Below, one piece after another: positions 6,793 to 15,452 of a DNA stretch of 18,737 nt. The stretch's first letter is position 1; each line of letters starts with the position of its first letter. Position numbers and translations under genes: made by a program. The stretch is from Leptospiraceae bacterium. GTDB lineage: Bacteria > Spirochaetota > Leptospiria > Turneriellales > Turneriellaceae. The notes below the pieces were generated by a model. The model had not been told where the DNA came from, searched no databases, and saw only the letters and a program-made list of their open reading frames with translations. Where the stretch lies: positions 1 through 18,737 of the forward strand of contig JAEUSA010000002.1 in assembly GCA_016788945.1 (NCBI GenBank). The letters run 5' to 3'.

Positions 6793-7614
6793 CTATTCAA
6801 ACACACTGAAGTAAACAGCAAGAATCAGTTTCACTTGTTTCTTGCTGTATTCCATTTTATCGCGATCGAGTTGTTCCTGAATCTGCTCGCGTTTCCAATT
6901 AGGATTCACACTTTTCAGTTCAATGACACGTAGGGCAAGTTTTTCCGGAATTGCTTCGGGGCCTGAAAACACACCGGTGTTATGCATCGCTGCCATCACC
7001 GCGCGCAGGCGCTCGAGTTCTTTTTTATGCCGGTGTACTTCGCCCTTCTGCGCTTCGAGCTCTTCTTCGAGTTTTTCGAGTTTGCCGATGAAATATTCGG
7101 GGTCGCGTTTGATGATAAAACCCTGCGGATCTTTCACCGCTTGTTTGAGTTTCTTGAGCAGGTCCGCTTCGTCGGTATAATAGCCTTTGATCTTAACGAA
7201 CAGCTTGTTAATCTCGAGGCGAAAACTGTACTGTAGCTGATCTTTATAAACAAAGAACAAGTGGCCCGGAATGTACTGCATAAAATCGACATTGTCTTCT
7301 TTGAAAGAAGAGGGAAAAACCTGCACCTCGACGACGCCGCTATCAAACACCGTGTAGCGGATCGATTTCACCTGCATCGATTTCCAAGAATGAAAACTCT
7401 TCTGCAGTGAGCTAATCATCGCAACGACTTTTTCCGGTGGGGCACCGGTAAAATGTACGGTCAGCGGCCGCCCTTCGCCGTCGGTCATGTCGAGCGTGGT
7501 CTTCTCATCTTCTTGGCTCGAATGGAGAATCTTGAAGCGCTGCTCTTCCCATTTATTGGCAGAAACGCCGGCGGTGAACAGTACCCCGATAAGTAAAAGT
7601 GTTACGACTCGCAT
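6793..7614 (-). CDS. Secreted coiled-coil protein of unknown function
   Basis: The 273-aa protein has a clear N-terminal signal peptide (MRVVTLLLIGVLFTAGVSA, cut near residue 19), a mixed beta region (about 20-160), a strongly charged coiled coil (about 170-210, EKLEEELEAQKGEVHRHKK) and a helical tail. It should reside in the periplasm or outer envelope. AGGA lies about 5 nt before the ATG and overlaps the stop region of the upstream gene (6-nt gap), so translation is probably coupled. It is the last gene of the cyclase operon and ends 10 bp from the end of convergent sdhC. No family recognised. Confidence 0.75.
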   Translation of the reverse strand: MRVVTLLLIGVLFTAGVSANKWEEQRFKILHSSQEDEKTTLDMTDGEGRPLTVHFTGAPPEKVVAMISSLQKSFHSWKSMQVKSIRYTVFDSGVVEVQVFPSSFKEDNVDFMQYIPGHLFFVYKDQLQYSFRLEINKLFVKIKGYYTDEADLLKKLKQAVKDPQGFIIKRDPEYFIGKLEKLEEELEAQKGEVHRHKKELERLRAVMAAMHNTGVFSGPEAIPEKLALRVIELKSVNPNWKREQIQEQLDRDKMEYSKKQVKLILAVYFSVFE

Positions 7615-7620
7615 GAGATC

Positions 7621-8871
7621 CTACCTGTCTTCTAAATAGATTTTATCAAACGCCCCGATTTGTTTACCCTCGGCAACGCGCAGTACCTTGGCACACGGGC
7701 CCTCATTATCGAAAATGATTTCAATGTCGGCGATAAACTCGTCGTCTTTGCGGAACACGCCCGCCTTAAGGCCTGCCTTCGCGCGCAACGACGGGTTGAG
7801 ATACACGCGCAACTTCTTCGGATTGCGCGAATCGATGATGTAGCCATACTCACGTTCGCGATCGGTGAGTTCTTTGAGCGCCGAGCGGTAATTGCCGATC
7901 ACCTCGTTCTTGCGGCGCAGTACCTTCACAGTTTCGGCAAGCAGTGCCTCGTATTCGGCGGTGATTTCTTGATTGCGGCGGTCGATGCCCGTCAGAGCCG
8001 GGGATACTGAATTGATATACGGCACCTGCCTCAGCCGCGCGATCAGCCGACGTTGTTCGTTTTCGAGCGCGCGCAGGCGGTCGAACTTCTCTTTCGTGGC
8101 AATTTTTTCGCGCGTAATTTCGGCCGGCATTGGCTGTAGAACCGCGGGTTTTGCGGCCGATGCAGACTTTTCCCGTGCGACCATCGCGCGCAGCTCGGCT
8201 TCGGTAAAATTGGGGTTATAGCGCAAAATCAGGTCGGCGATTTTCTTTTCGTATTCTGCTTGTTGTTTGTCCAAACGCAGCTTCATCAGGCGTTCGTGGT
8301 TTGAAAGCACACCCTCGACCTTCGCCACCCCTTCGTTCATTTCACGGTGCCGCTTGGCGACTTTGGCTTCGTAGTCGGCAACCGTCTTCTGCTGCGCGGA
8401 GATTTTTCCGTTGTAATCGGCGCGCACGCGGGCAACTTCTGCCTCTGCAGCACGGCGTTCTTTCAGTTCGGCAAGGGCCTCGCGGTATTTGATTCTGAGT
8501 GACTCGAGTTCGCGACGGGCAATCTCGAGGTTTTTTTCATCGTTACGAGTTGCACTGAGAATATCTTTGAGCTTGATTTCTTCAAACTCCATAATCGCCA
8601 GCTCGACCTTGTTATGCTTGCCTTGTACGAGTTTTGTGATGATGACCGTGGCCGCAACGATCGCGGCAAGAAAGCCGAAGGTAATCAGATAAAATGCCCA
8701 CGAGCGGTTTTTTGCCGCCGCGGCAAATTCTTTGTCGAGTGCATATACTTCTGCACGCGCATTCGGGTCTTCTATATCAGACGGCAAAAACCGCGATTTG
8801 ATTTCCAGCAGCTCTTTCGAACGCTGCGATGTGGGCTTTATTTTGTTTTCATTTCCCATATGCCGTTCCAT
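7621..8871 (-). CDS. Membrane-anchored long coiled-coil protein of unknown function
   Basis: The 416-aa protein has a ~55-residue charged cytoplasmic N terminus, one membrane helix (about 58-82), then a long heptad-rich coiled coil (about 95-330) and a compact C-terminal domain (about 350-416). The C-terminal segment contains RVYLNPSLRAKAGLKAGVF followed by a beta-rich IADIEIIF, a little like FlgT-type or small-barrel domains (weak resemblance). The N-in orientation puts the coiled coil outside the cytoplasm. The start is either ATG 8871 or ATG 8859 (GGAAC upstream); both overlap the 3' end of the cyclase gene, implying tight coupling. Perhaps a periplasm-spanning partner of the cyclase sensor domain (inference). 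Family not recognised. Confidence 0.75.
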   Translation of the reverse strand: MERHMGNENKIKPTSQRSKELLEIKSRFLPSDIEDPNARAEVYALDKEFAAAAKNRSWAFYLITFGFLAAIVAATVIITKLVQGKHNKVELAIMEFEEIKLKDILSATRNDEKNLEIARRELESLRIKYREALAELKERRAAEAEVARVRADYNGKISAQQKTVADYEAKVAKRHREMNEGVAKVEGVLSNHERLMKLRLDKQQAEYEKKIADLILRYNPNFTEAELRAMVAREKSASAAKPAVLQPMPAEITREKIATKEKFDRLRALENEQRRLIARLRQVPYINSVSPALTGIDRRNQEITAEYEALLAETVKVLRRKNEVIGNYRSALKELTDREREYGYIIDSRNPKKLRVYLNPSLRAKAGLKAGVFRKDDEFIADIEIIFDNEGPCAKVLRVAEGKQIGAFDKIYLEDR

Positions 8872-10574
8872 TTGGCCGGTGCCTTGCTCCGGTAGGTGCG
8901 CTCTTCAAATACGCGGGCAACATTCAGCTTACTGCGCACAAATTCTTTGTGCGCAGCCGGCCAGTTGCCTTTGTAATAGAGCTTGAGACCGCGACTGAAA
9001 GCTTCGAGATATTTTTCCATCGCGGCATTCATTTCAGCCGCCGGTATCGGCCAGTAGATATGGGTGCCGGTGGTCTTGCCCTTTACCTGCACGGTATCGA
9101 GCTCCTGAAAATAGATATCCGCATCGCCCGCCTCGGCGCTCGACTCAATGTCTTTTTTCACAAATTCAGAACAGATCACGGGCACTTTATAGACGCGTGT
9201 AAGCCCCTCAAGACGGGAGGCGGCGTTGACGTTGTCACCGATGACGGTGTTCGTCATACGCACATGCGAGCCGAGAGTGCCGTAAAAAACTTCACCGCCG
9301 TCGATACCGACGCCGACCTCAAGTAACACCGCTTTGTAGACACGCTCTTCTTCGGGGGTGAGTTTGCCCTTCTTCTTGAGTATAGCGTCGCGCTTAGCCG
9401 TCATTTCAGCGCGCAGGTTTCGCGCGACTTCTTGCATTTTATACCCGGCGAGCACAGCCTGCAGTGATTTGTTGCGGTGGCTGCCTTCGGCTTCGTCGGC
9501 GACATCATCGAGCGCACCAAAAACAGCAAGCAGGGCGTCGCCGATGATGGCGCCGATAATACCGTCGTGCTCCACAATCTGGCGGATTGCCTGATCGTAG
9601 TGCAAGTTAAGCAGGCGGATGATATCGGTACCGAGTGTTTCGGTGATAAACGTAAAGCTCTTGATATCAGAGAACATGATCGTCAGGTTCTTCTGCACAC
9701 CTTCGAGTTTGACCTCGCGGTCGCGGTATGCCTTGATGACAATGTCCTGATTGGCGAATTTGCGGAAAATGGTGATGAGGTTGTTGACGGTACTCGACAG
9801 CGAATTAAAGGCCATGCCGAGATAGGTGATGTCGTCGTTCGGCGCCTTTTTCAGGTCGACGATTTCGAGCTGCTGCGTTTCTGCCATGCGCATGATACTG
9901 CGTGTCAGCTGCCGCACGTAGCGCAGAATGCGCCTGAGTAATATGGTGCCGACCACAGCACTCAAAAAGGTAATCACGCCGATAATGATGCTGACATTGC
10001 GGAATATCTCGCGTTGCTTCTGGTAGAACTCATTTTCTTCTTCTGCGCGTACCAGATATATATCCCACTTGGGATTATACTTGTAGGCGGCAAAATATTC
10101 GTGCTGGTTGATTTTGAGCGGCAGAAAACCTTCGTCGCTGCCTTTCGACCGGTTCTGCTCCATGAAATCGAGCGATGCGCGGTCGGTAAACGGCATCACC
10201 TGCGCCATCTTGCTCGCGGTAAAAAAATATTTCTGGTCGCGTCTGACACCTAAGACGACCGCGCGTGAGTTCTTCAGCTGCGCCGCGCCCTTGAGCTTAA
10301 TGGCGTCGAGTGATTTCTTTTCATCGCGCGTCAGTTGAAATATCTCATATTGATTGTTGCAGAACGTGTAGATGTCGCGCAGGTCTTTGCCGAGCAGGTC
10401 TTTCATCTGTGAAATCAGCTCGGTACGGTTGAACATCAGGTTGATGTAGTTTGAAGCCAGATTCGAGACAAGAATGATAAGAATGAAGACAAAAAGTATC
10501 TTGCTGGTGACCGGAATGACGCGGGTGTTGCCGACTTTGCGTCCGATGATCGATTCTTTCAGTTCAGCAAACAT
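8838..10574 (-). CDS. Membrane-bound class III adenylate/guanylate cyclase with extracytoplasmic sensor and HAMP-like linker
   Basis: The 578-aa protein has TM1 (about 25-46), an extracytoplasmic Cache-like sensor (about 48-190), TM2 (about 193-214), a HAMP-like region (about 215-270) and a class III cyclase domain (about 285-510) with a helical tail. It should make cAMP or cGMP from ATP or GTP in response to an external signal. Both metal-binding Asp are present (D303 in FSDIKSF, D346 in IGDALLAVFG), as are the transition-state Asn450 and Arg454 (NVNAASR) and Thr443. The usual purine-selecting Lys, three residues before the GD pair, is Ala342 (HDGIIGAIIGD). I chose ATG 10574 over the ORF's first ATG (10706) because the longer form would overlap the sdhA start and the predicted promoter. 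First gene of a three-gene operon. Confidence 0.88.
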   Translation of the reverse strand: MFAELKESIIGRKVGNTRVIPVTSKILFVFILIILVSNLASNYINLMFNRTELISQMKDLLGKDLRDIYTFCNNQYEIFQLTRDEKKSLDAIKLKGAAQLKNSRAVVLGVRRDQKYFFTASKMAQVMPFTDRASLDFMEQNRSKGSDEGFLPLKINQHEYFAAYKYNPKWDIYLVRAEEENEFYQKQREIFRNVSIIIGVITFLSAVVGTILLRRILRYVRQLTRSIMRMAETQQLEIVDLKKAPNDDITYLGMAFNSLSSTVNNLITIFRKFANQDIVIKAYRDREVKLEGVQKNLTIMFSDIKSFTFITETLGTDIIRLLNLHYDQAIRQIVEHDGIIGAIIGDALLAVFGALDDVADEAEGSHRNKSLQAVLAGYKMQEVARNLRAEMTAKRDAILKKKGKLTPEEERVYKAVLLEVGVGIDGGEVFYGTLGSHVRMTNTVIGDNVNAASRLEGLTRVYKVPVICSEFVKKDIESSAEAGDADIYFQELDTVQVKGKTTGTHIYWPIPAAEMNAAMEKYLEAFSRGLKLYYKGNWPAAHKEFVRSKLNVARVFEERTYRSKAPAKWNGIWEMKTK

Positions 10575-10630
10575 GGCCGTCTGGATGCCGCCGGGCAGCC
10601 GGGTGAGTTGTAAACCGATTCCTAGTTTAC

Positions 10631-10658
10631 TCTGTAACTGACCCCTTAACTCCGTCAA
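10631..10658 (-). promoter_or_regulatory. Candidate sigma-70-type promoter of the cyclase operon
   Basis: On the minus strand TTGACG (10658-10653), a 16-nt spacer and TACAGA (10636-10631) point toward the cyclase gene. Transcription would start near 10624, leaving a ~50-nt leader before ATG 10574. The -35 lies only 5 bp from the start codon of divergent sdhA, so the two transcripts share this 88-bp control region. By-eye prediction. Confidence 0.4.
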
Positions 10659-10662
10659 TAGA

Positions 10663-12597
10663 ATGAAACTCGACGCGAAGATACCTGAAGGCCCGCTGGA
10701 AACCAAGTGGCGCGATTACAAAGCAAAACTCAAACTCGTTAACCCCGCAAACAAACGCAAACTCGACGTGATTGTGGTGGGTACTGGCCTTGCCGGTGCC
10801 TCTGCAGCCGCGTCGCTCGGCGAACTCGGTTACAACGTGCACGCCTTTTCATTCCATGACAGCCCGCGCCGTGCACACTCGATCGCGGCACAGGGCGGTA
10901 TCAACGCGGCAAAAAATTACCACAACGACGGTGACTCCGTCTATCGCCTGTTTTATGATACGGTTAAGGGGGGGGATTACCGGGCGCGCGAAGGTAATGT
11001 CTACCGCCTCGCAGAACTTTCCGTCAACATCATTGACCAGGCTGTAGCCCAGGGGGTACCTTTTGCCCGTGAGTATGGCGGCATGCTCGACAACCGTTCT
11101 TTCGGCGGCGCGCAGGTATCGCGTACGTTCTACGCCAAAGGACAGACAGGGCAGCAGTTATTGTTGGGCGCTTACAGCGCGCTGAACCGCCAAATACACG
11201 AAGGCACCGTGAAAATGTACAACCGCCACGAGATGCTCGACGTTGTCGTGGTTAACGGACACGCCAAAGGCATCATCACGCGCAACCTGATCACCGGCGA
11301 AATCAAACGCCATGCAGCGCATGCGGTCATTCTCGCCACCGGCGGTTACGGCACCGTCTACTTTCTTTCAACCAATGCGATGCTCTCGAACGTTACAGCG
11401 GCATGGCGCGCGCACAAGCGCGGCGCCTTTTTCGCCAACCCCTGCTACACGCAGATACATCCCACCTGCATACCGCAGAGCGGCGACTACCAATCAAAAC
11501 TCACACTGATGAGCGAGTCGCTCAGAAACGACGGCCGTGTCTGGGTCCCCAAAGACAAGGCAACCTCTGACCGCCTGAAACGTGGTGAAATCACCGCAAA
11601 CGACATTCCCGAAGATCAGCGCGATTATTTTCTCGAGCGGCGCTATCCGTCGTTCGGCAACCTTGTACCCCGCGACGTCGCTTCGCGCGCGGCGAAAGAA
11701 CGCTGCGACCACGGTTTCGGCGTCAACGCCACAGGCCTCTCGGTTTTTCTCGACTTCAAATCGGCTATCGACCGCCTCGGCGAACATACCATCGCCGAAC
11801 GTTACGGCAACCTGTTCGAAATGTATGAAAAAATCTCCGGTGAGAATCCGTACAAAATGCCGATGAAGATCTACCCTGCGGTTCACTACACCATGGGCGG
11901 CCTGTGGGTCGATTACAACCTGATGTCGACGATTCCCGGTCTCTACGTCGGTGGCGAAGCCAACTTCTCTGACCACGGCGCTAACCGCCTCGGTGCTTCT
12001 GCCCTCATGCAAGGTCTCGCCGACGGCTACTTCGTGCTACCCGCCACGATCGGCGATTATCTCGCCGGCGTCGGGTTCGATCGTCCATCCACCGCAGGTA
12101 AAGAATTCGAAGAAGCCGAGGCGAATGTCAAATCGCAGACCTCTGCCATGCTTGCCAGCAAGGGCAAAAAGACTGTCGATGAACTGCATCGCCAGCTCGG
12201 CCATGTCATGTGGGAATACGTCGGCATGGGGCGCACAAAAGTCGGTCTAGGAAAAGCCATCGGCGAAATTCAACAAATCAAAGAAGATTTCAAAAAGAAC
12301 GTCAACGTACCGGGTAGCGCCGAGTCGCTCAACGACTCGCTCGAAAAAGCCGGTCGCGTGAAAGATTTTATCGAACTCGGTGAACTGATGGCGCGCGATG
12401 CGCTGCACCGCAATGAATCATGCGGCGGGCATTTCCGCGAAGAATACCAGACCGAAGACGGCGAAGCTAAGCGCGACGACGCCAACTTTGCCTATGTAGC
12501 GGCTTGGGAATATAAAGGTGACAACACCCCACAAGAACTTCACAAAGAAGAACTGAAGTTCGACGTGGTGCACCTGACACAGCGCAGCTATAAGTAA
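10663..12597 (+). CDS. sdhA: Succinate dehydrogenase/fumarate reductase flavoprotein subunit
   Basis: The 644-aa protein has the FAD dinucleotide fold ([12 protein letters not shown], about 37-48) and the covalent-flavin histidine motif [15 protein letters not shown]. It also has the substrate-site motifs HPTCIPQSG and [10 protein letters not shown], with the catalytic Arg. The flavin-closing motif [20 protein letters not shown] follows, then the C-terminal [16 protein letters not shown]. The length and motifs fit the form that partners b558-type SdhC. It oxidises succinate to fumarate (or the reverse) on the inner face of the membrane with SdhB and SdhC. No strong Shine-Dalgarno precedes the ATG. 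The iron-sulfur subunit gene sdhB is not downstream: a minus-strand gene begins 40 bp after the stop. Confidence 0.97.
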   Translation: MKLDAKIPEGPLETKWRDYKAKLKLVNPANKRKLDVIVVGTGLAGASAAASLGELGYNVHAFSFHDSPRRAHSIAAQGGINAAKNYHNDGDSVYRLFYDTVKGGDYRAREGNVYRLAELSVNIIDQAVAQGVPFAREYGGMLDNRSFGGAQVSRTFYAKGQTGQQLLLGAYSALNRQIHEGTVKMYNRHEMLDVVVVNGHAKGIITRNLITGEIKRHAAHAVILATGGYGTVYFLSTNAMLSNVTAAWRAHKRGAFFANPCYTQIHPTCIPQSGDYQSKLTLMSESLRNDGRVWVPKDKATSDRLKRGEITANDIPEDQRDYFLERRYPSFGNLVPRDVASRAAKERCDHGFGVNATGLSVFLDFKSAIDRLGEHTIAERYGNLFEMYEKISGENPYKMPMKIYPAVHYTMGGLWVDYNLMSTIPGLYVGGEANFSDHGANRLGASALMQGLADGYFVLPATIGDYLAGVGFDRPSTAGKEFEEAEANVKSQTSAMLASKGKKTVDELHRQLGHVMWEYVGMGRTKVGLGKAIGEIQQIKEDFKKNVNVPGSAESLNDSLEKAGRVKDFIELGELMARDALHRNESCGGHFREEYQTEDGEAKRDDANFAYVAAWEYKGDNTPQELHKEELKFDVVHLTQRSYK

Positions 12598-12636
12598 GCA
12601 AACTTGGGTGCGGCCCTTGGCTGCGCCCAGGTTTGC
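12598..12636. terminator. Bidirectional hairpin between convergent sdhA and DUF2845 gene
   Basis: GCAAACTTGGGTGC (12598-12611) pairs with GCGCCCAGGTTTGC (12623-12636) using two G-U pairs, and the stem extends by GGC/GCT over a 5-nt loop. The hairpin fills the 39-bp gap exactly, touching both stop codons. Neither side has a T tract, so termination would be through hairpin or Rho; position is the main argument. Confidence 0.6.
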
Positions 12637-13176
12637 CTAAAATCCGTACTCACCAAACTTGATCGACTTGACCCGGCCGTTTTCGAAGCGCACGAAGGTC
12701 ATAAATTTTCCTGTGCCGAAGTTATAGGTGTATTCATCAACGTACACCGTGGATTTCATGCAGTCCCAGTAAGAAGACAATACCGTGTATGAGCTTTGGC
12801 TCACCACCGTCGTATCGGTCACAATCTTCGTCTCGTCGTGCGTGTGTGTTGGCATGCTTTGTGCGACGGGACGGTCGCTTTCTTTATGCCGCGGTTCGTC
12901 GTGGCTCACGGTGTTGCGTGAAGTTTCGGTGTACGTACCAGTCTGCCGCGTCTCGCGAAATGACCCGACGATCACGTTGGCCATGCGCCGGTGTATCACT
13001 TTCTCGTCGAGGTAGGCTATTTTATCCTGTGGCTCGCCGCAATAACGCAATACCTCTATGCGCGAGCGACCGGGGCCCAACAGCTTGCCGTCGCAACGAA
13101 TCGTCTCTTCGCTATGAGCCGAGAGCGTCAGCAGCAGGGGAATAAACGCCAGTGGCAGGCGGGCATAACTACGCAT
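12637..13176 (-). CDS. Secreted DUF2845-family protein
   Basis: The 179-aa protein starts with a signal peptide (MRSYARLPLAFIPLLLTLSAHS, cut near residue 22). It then shows the DUF2845-like pattern: IRCDGKLLGPGRSRIEVLRYCGEP, where a Cys pair frames a short domain. A Thr/His-rich middle (about 75-125) is poorly structured, and the end (YWDCMKSTVYVDEYTYNFGTGKFMTFVRFENGRVKSI) resembles the repeated-strand tail of the family. A periplasmic or envelope location is expected; function is unknown. A plausible promoter lies 48-75 bp upstream. The gene ends against the hairpin shared with sdhA. Confidence 0.7.
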   Translation of the reverse strand: MRSYARLPLAFIPLLLTLSAHSEETIRCDGKLLGPGRSRIEVLRYCGEPQDKIAYLDEKVIHRRMANVIVGSFRETRQTGTYTETSRNTVSHDEPRHKESDRPVAQSMPTHTHDETKIVTDTTVVSQSSYTVLSSYWDCMKSTVYVDEYTYNFGTGKFMTFVRFENGRVKSIKFGEYGF

Positions 13177-13223
13177 AATTCACTGACCCCGGAAAACCTC
13201 AAAGCATTCCCGGGCCCGACCAA

Positions 13224-13251
13224 AAAATAACGTTAATACCGGCCGCGTCAA
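13224..13251 (-). promoter_or_regulatory. Candidate sigma-70-type promoter of the DUF2845 gene
   Basis: On the minus strand TTGACG (13251-13246), 16 nt, TATTTT (13229-13224). The -35 abuts the ceramidase stop codon, so the DUF2845 gene can be transcribed independently of it, with a leader of about 40 nt. The best promoter match I see in the window. Confidence 0.45.
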
Positions 13252-15351
13252 TCAGGAAATGACGAACACCCGGCTTGTCCCTTCGAAGCGGGTCTTTCTG
13301 CCGAACCAAAATGCTTTGGCCACACCGCGGTGTACCAGACGATACTCCCCCGGCTCGGCTTCGCGCGTGTTCCAGCGCAGAATCGCCTTCGATTCGGCAC
13401 CTTTGAGCCGCTGCCAGGTAAAGGTGAGGCATGGGTCGCGGTCGCCGAACACATCTTCCCAAGTGCCGCCGGCCTTGCGCTGTACGAGCGCAAAATTGTC
13501 CATGGTCAATAGATCATTCTTGGGGTGTGCGGATTGAAATTCGGCAACAACCTCTTCACCGATCTTGTACTCCGCCCGGGTATCGACGAGCACATCGCCG
13601 AATTTTTTCCCTCTCGACGCCGCGTCATACACCACACCTGGTTGCAGCGTCAATTGCGTGAGGCCATAATCTTTCGGATAAATTCCCTGCGGAATGCCGC
13701 TGCCGTCGGCGATAGCCTTGGCGAGGCGTTCGTACTCCTGCAAAAAGCCGTCGAGTGTATAGGGGCCGAAATGTGTCGAGGCCCCTTCGTATTCCTGCCC
13801 AGCATATTCTTCACGCGTTGTCACATACGACGAATAGGCATTCGAGTGCGACGCGACGACAGCGTGGGTCACACCCGCAACGGCGAGCGCCTGCTTCACC
13901 CGTTCACACACACGGCGACCGGCCATCGTGGTAATCTCGGTTGGCTGTGCGGCGACAGCCAGCTGGCCAATGCGCAGCACCTGTACGGGCAGAATCTGCG
14001 GCGTCCATGGGTTGCCGTCGAATGTCGCAAGCCCCGTCGGCACCAGAATTTTTTTCGGCGCCTGACCCTTAATATAGTCTTCTGACAATGTTTTTGGCCA
14101 CACGACCCCAAAAACCGAATCAATTGCCGACGTCAGAATTTTTTCGTTGCCCTGCAGCGAATCGACCGTAGCACCCTCGTGAAAAATCGAAACCTGCGAG
14201 GCATTATCTTCGGTCGACCCGGCGAGAAACGTGGCTCCCATTGCCGCGGGTACGGTATCGACATTGAGTGCGTCGATGTGCAGGCGCGAAAAATCCACAT
14301 AACGATGCCGCGAATCAACGGGGCCCTTCAGTTGCTGGGCAGCGACGGCATCAGAGGCCCCCGGCGCCGCGGCCCCTACTGCGCCACAGGCCTCATACAA
14401 TTCAACCGCCTTGTCATATTGCTTGCGGGCGATAATTTCCATGTGCTCGTAGTCGTGTATGCCATCGGCCACACCCCACAGGTTCGGGGAAACATCTCCG
14501 GCGGGGGCCAGCGCGAATGCCGCAACAAACGTCTTCTTCTGTCTGACATCCGCCTTTTTATCTCTTTCAAACCAATATTCGGCGAGCCCCTTGTTATCGC
14601 CGCCGATCAGCCGGTTGACAGGGCCAATCGAAGTGGGGTGCACCCCGAGCCAATTGATCATGCCTAATTCGCGCCCAGAGGCCAACGGCCTATTGGAGGC
14701 CCCCCTTGCGCCGAGCGAACCCTCGGCATCCGTGCCCTTGGTTTCTGTATTGCTCACGGCAACAAATTTGAGCAGCGTCATTTCATTTTCGAGATCAGAG
14801 GTGTAGCGCGCGCGCTCCTCTTCGGGATTCATCGCATACGGTCGTTTGGCACGGTTGAAGCCATAGCCGTCGAGCCGCCCGCGAGCCATATAGATATGCC
14901 CAGGTTCAATGTTGTGGTGCGCACGGCGAATCGACTGGTAGATGCCCTCGACGATGGCGTCAAAATTTTGCGGAATAAAACCCTTCGTGGTTAGGTTATA
15001 GAGAAAATGGTGTGAATAACCGCCGGGCCCTGAATGCGTATGCGTCGCGCTTAAGAGTATATTCTTATCGTCATAAAACTCTGCAAGCTCGGCGTCTTTC
15101 TGCACTCGCTGTACCACCGCCTGTTTGACCGCCTGATAAATCATACACAAATCAGCGCAGACGTATACCACCCGGCGGACGCCATCACCCAAGATGAATG
15201 CCCGCGAATAGAGGCGCATATAAATGCCCTGCGTCGTCTGCGCAACTTCGGCAAAACCCATCATACCGACTTCGGCAGCCGGGCCAGTGACATCATAGAT
15301 GCCACAGCCGATTTCGTATATGCCTTGGTTGCCGTCGATTTTAGGTGTCAT
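13252..15351 (-). CDS. Neutral/alkaline ceramidase family hydrolase without a signal peptide
   Basis: The 699-aa protein matches neutral ceramidases (about 650-780 aa) throughout: IGCGIYDVTGPAAEVGMMGFA (14-34), THTHSGPGG (103-111, Zn ligand), GVHPTS (236-241, second Zn His), GDVSPN (285-290, nucleophile Ser288), TEITTMAGRR (471-480, Zn Glu) and NAYSSYVTTREEY (504-516). It ends with the C-terminal beta domain. The family hydrolyses the N-acyl bond of ceramide to sphingoid base and fatty acid. Known members are secreted, but here the ATG is followed directly by the catalytic domain, and an in-frame TAA lies two codons upstream, ruling out an N-terminal extension. Ala/Gly-rich insertions at about 200-226 and 321-343 are also unusual. 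A cytoplasmic amidase or an alternative export route is possible. Confidence 0.92.
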   Translation of the reverse strand: MTPKIDGNQGIYEIGCGIYDVTGPAAEVGMMGFAEVAQTTQGIYMRLYSRAFILGDGVRRVVYVCADLCMIYQAVKQAVVQRVQKDAELAEFYDDKNILLSATHTHSGPGGYSHHFLYNLTTKGFIPQNFDAIVEGIYQSIRRAHHNIEPGHIYMARGRLDGYGFNRAKRPYAMNPEEERARYTSDLENEMTLLKFVAVSNTETKGTDAEGSLGARGASNRPLASGRELGMINWLGVHPTSIGPVNRLIGGDNKGLAEYWFERDKKADVRQKKTFVAAFALAPAGDVSPNLWGVADGIHDYEHMEIIARKQYDKAVELYEACGAVGAAAPGASDAVAAQQLKGPVDSRHRYVDFSRLHIDALNVDTVPAAMGATFLAGSTEDNASQVSIFHEGATVDSLQGNEKILTSAIDSVFGVVWPKTLSEDYIKGQAPKKILVPTGLATFDGNPWTPQILPVQVLRIGQLAVAAQPTEITTMAGRRVCERVKQALAVAGVTHAVVASHSNAYSSYVTTREEYAGQEYEGASTHFGPYTLDGFLQEYERLAKAIADGSGIPQGIYPKDYGLTQLTLQPGVVYDAASRGKKFGDVLVDTRAEYKIGEEVVAEFQSAHPKNDLLTMDNFALVQRKAGGTWEDVFGDRDPCLTFTWQRLKGAESKAILRWNTREAEPGEYRLVHRGVAKAFWFGRKTRFEGTSRVFVIS

Positions 15352-15390
15352 AGCTTATCGGGCTGAAAGGTTACGCGCGGTATCGTGTCG

Positions 15391-15408
15391 AGCAAAGCGG
15401 CCTTTGCT
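15391..15408. repeat. 7-bp inverted repeat in the ceramidase leader
   Basis: AGCAAAG (15391-15397) and CTTTGCT (15402-15408) are perfect arms with a 4-nt loop. It falls at the predicted transcription start of the ceramidase gene, so it may be an operator or a leader stem. Confidence 0.4.
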
Positions 15409-15412
15409 GATA

Positions 15413-15441
15413 AAACTATCCCGTCTAAATCAGTTCTCCAA
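15413..15441 (-). promoter_or_regulatory. Candidate ceramidase promoter
   Basis: On the minus strand TTGGAG (15441-15436), a 17-nt spacer and TAGTTT (15418-15413) face the ceramidase start, giving a leader of about 55 nt. Both boxes are partial matches. Confidence 0.3.
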
Positions 15442-15452
15442 TTTGCTTTCGC

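Noticed and set aside
10575..10706. N-terminal extension of the cyclase to ATG 10706
   Set aside because: Would overlap the sdhA start and the predicted promoter; the extra 44 residues show no recognisable feature.
11494..12012. Minus-strand 172-codon ORF inside sdhA
   Set aside because: Shadow of the strongly conserved sdhA frame.
13525..14085. Plus-strand 186-codon ORF inside the ceramidase gene
   Set aside because: Antisense to a gene with all catalytic motifs; no motif or ribosome site.
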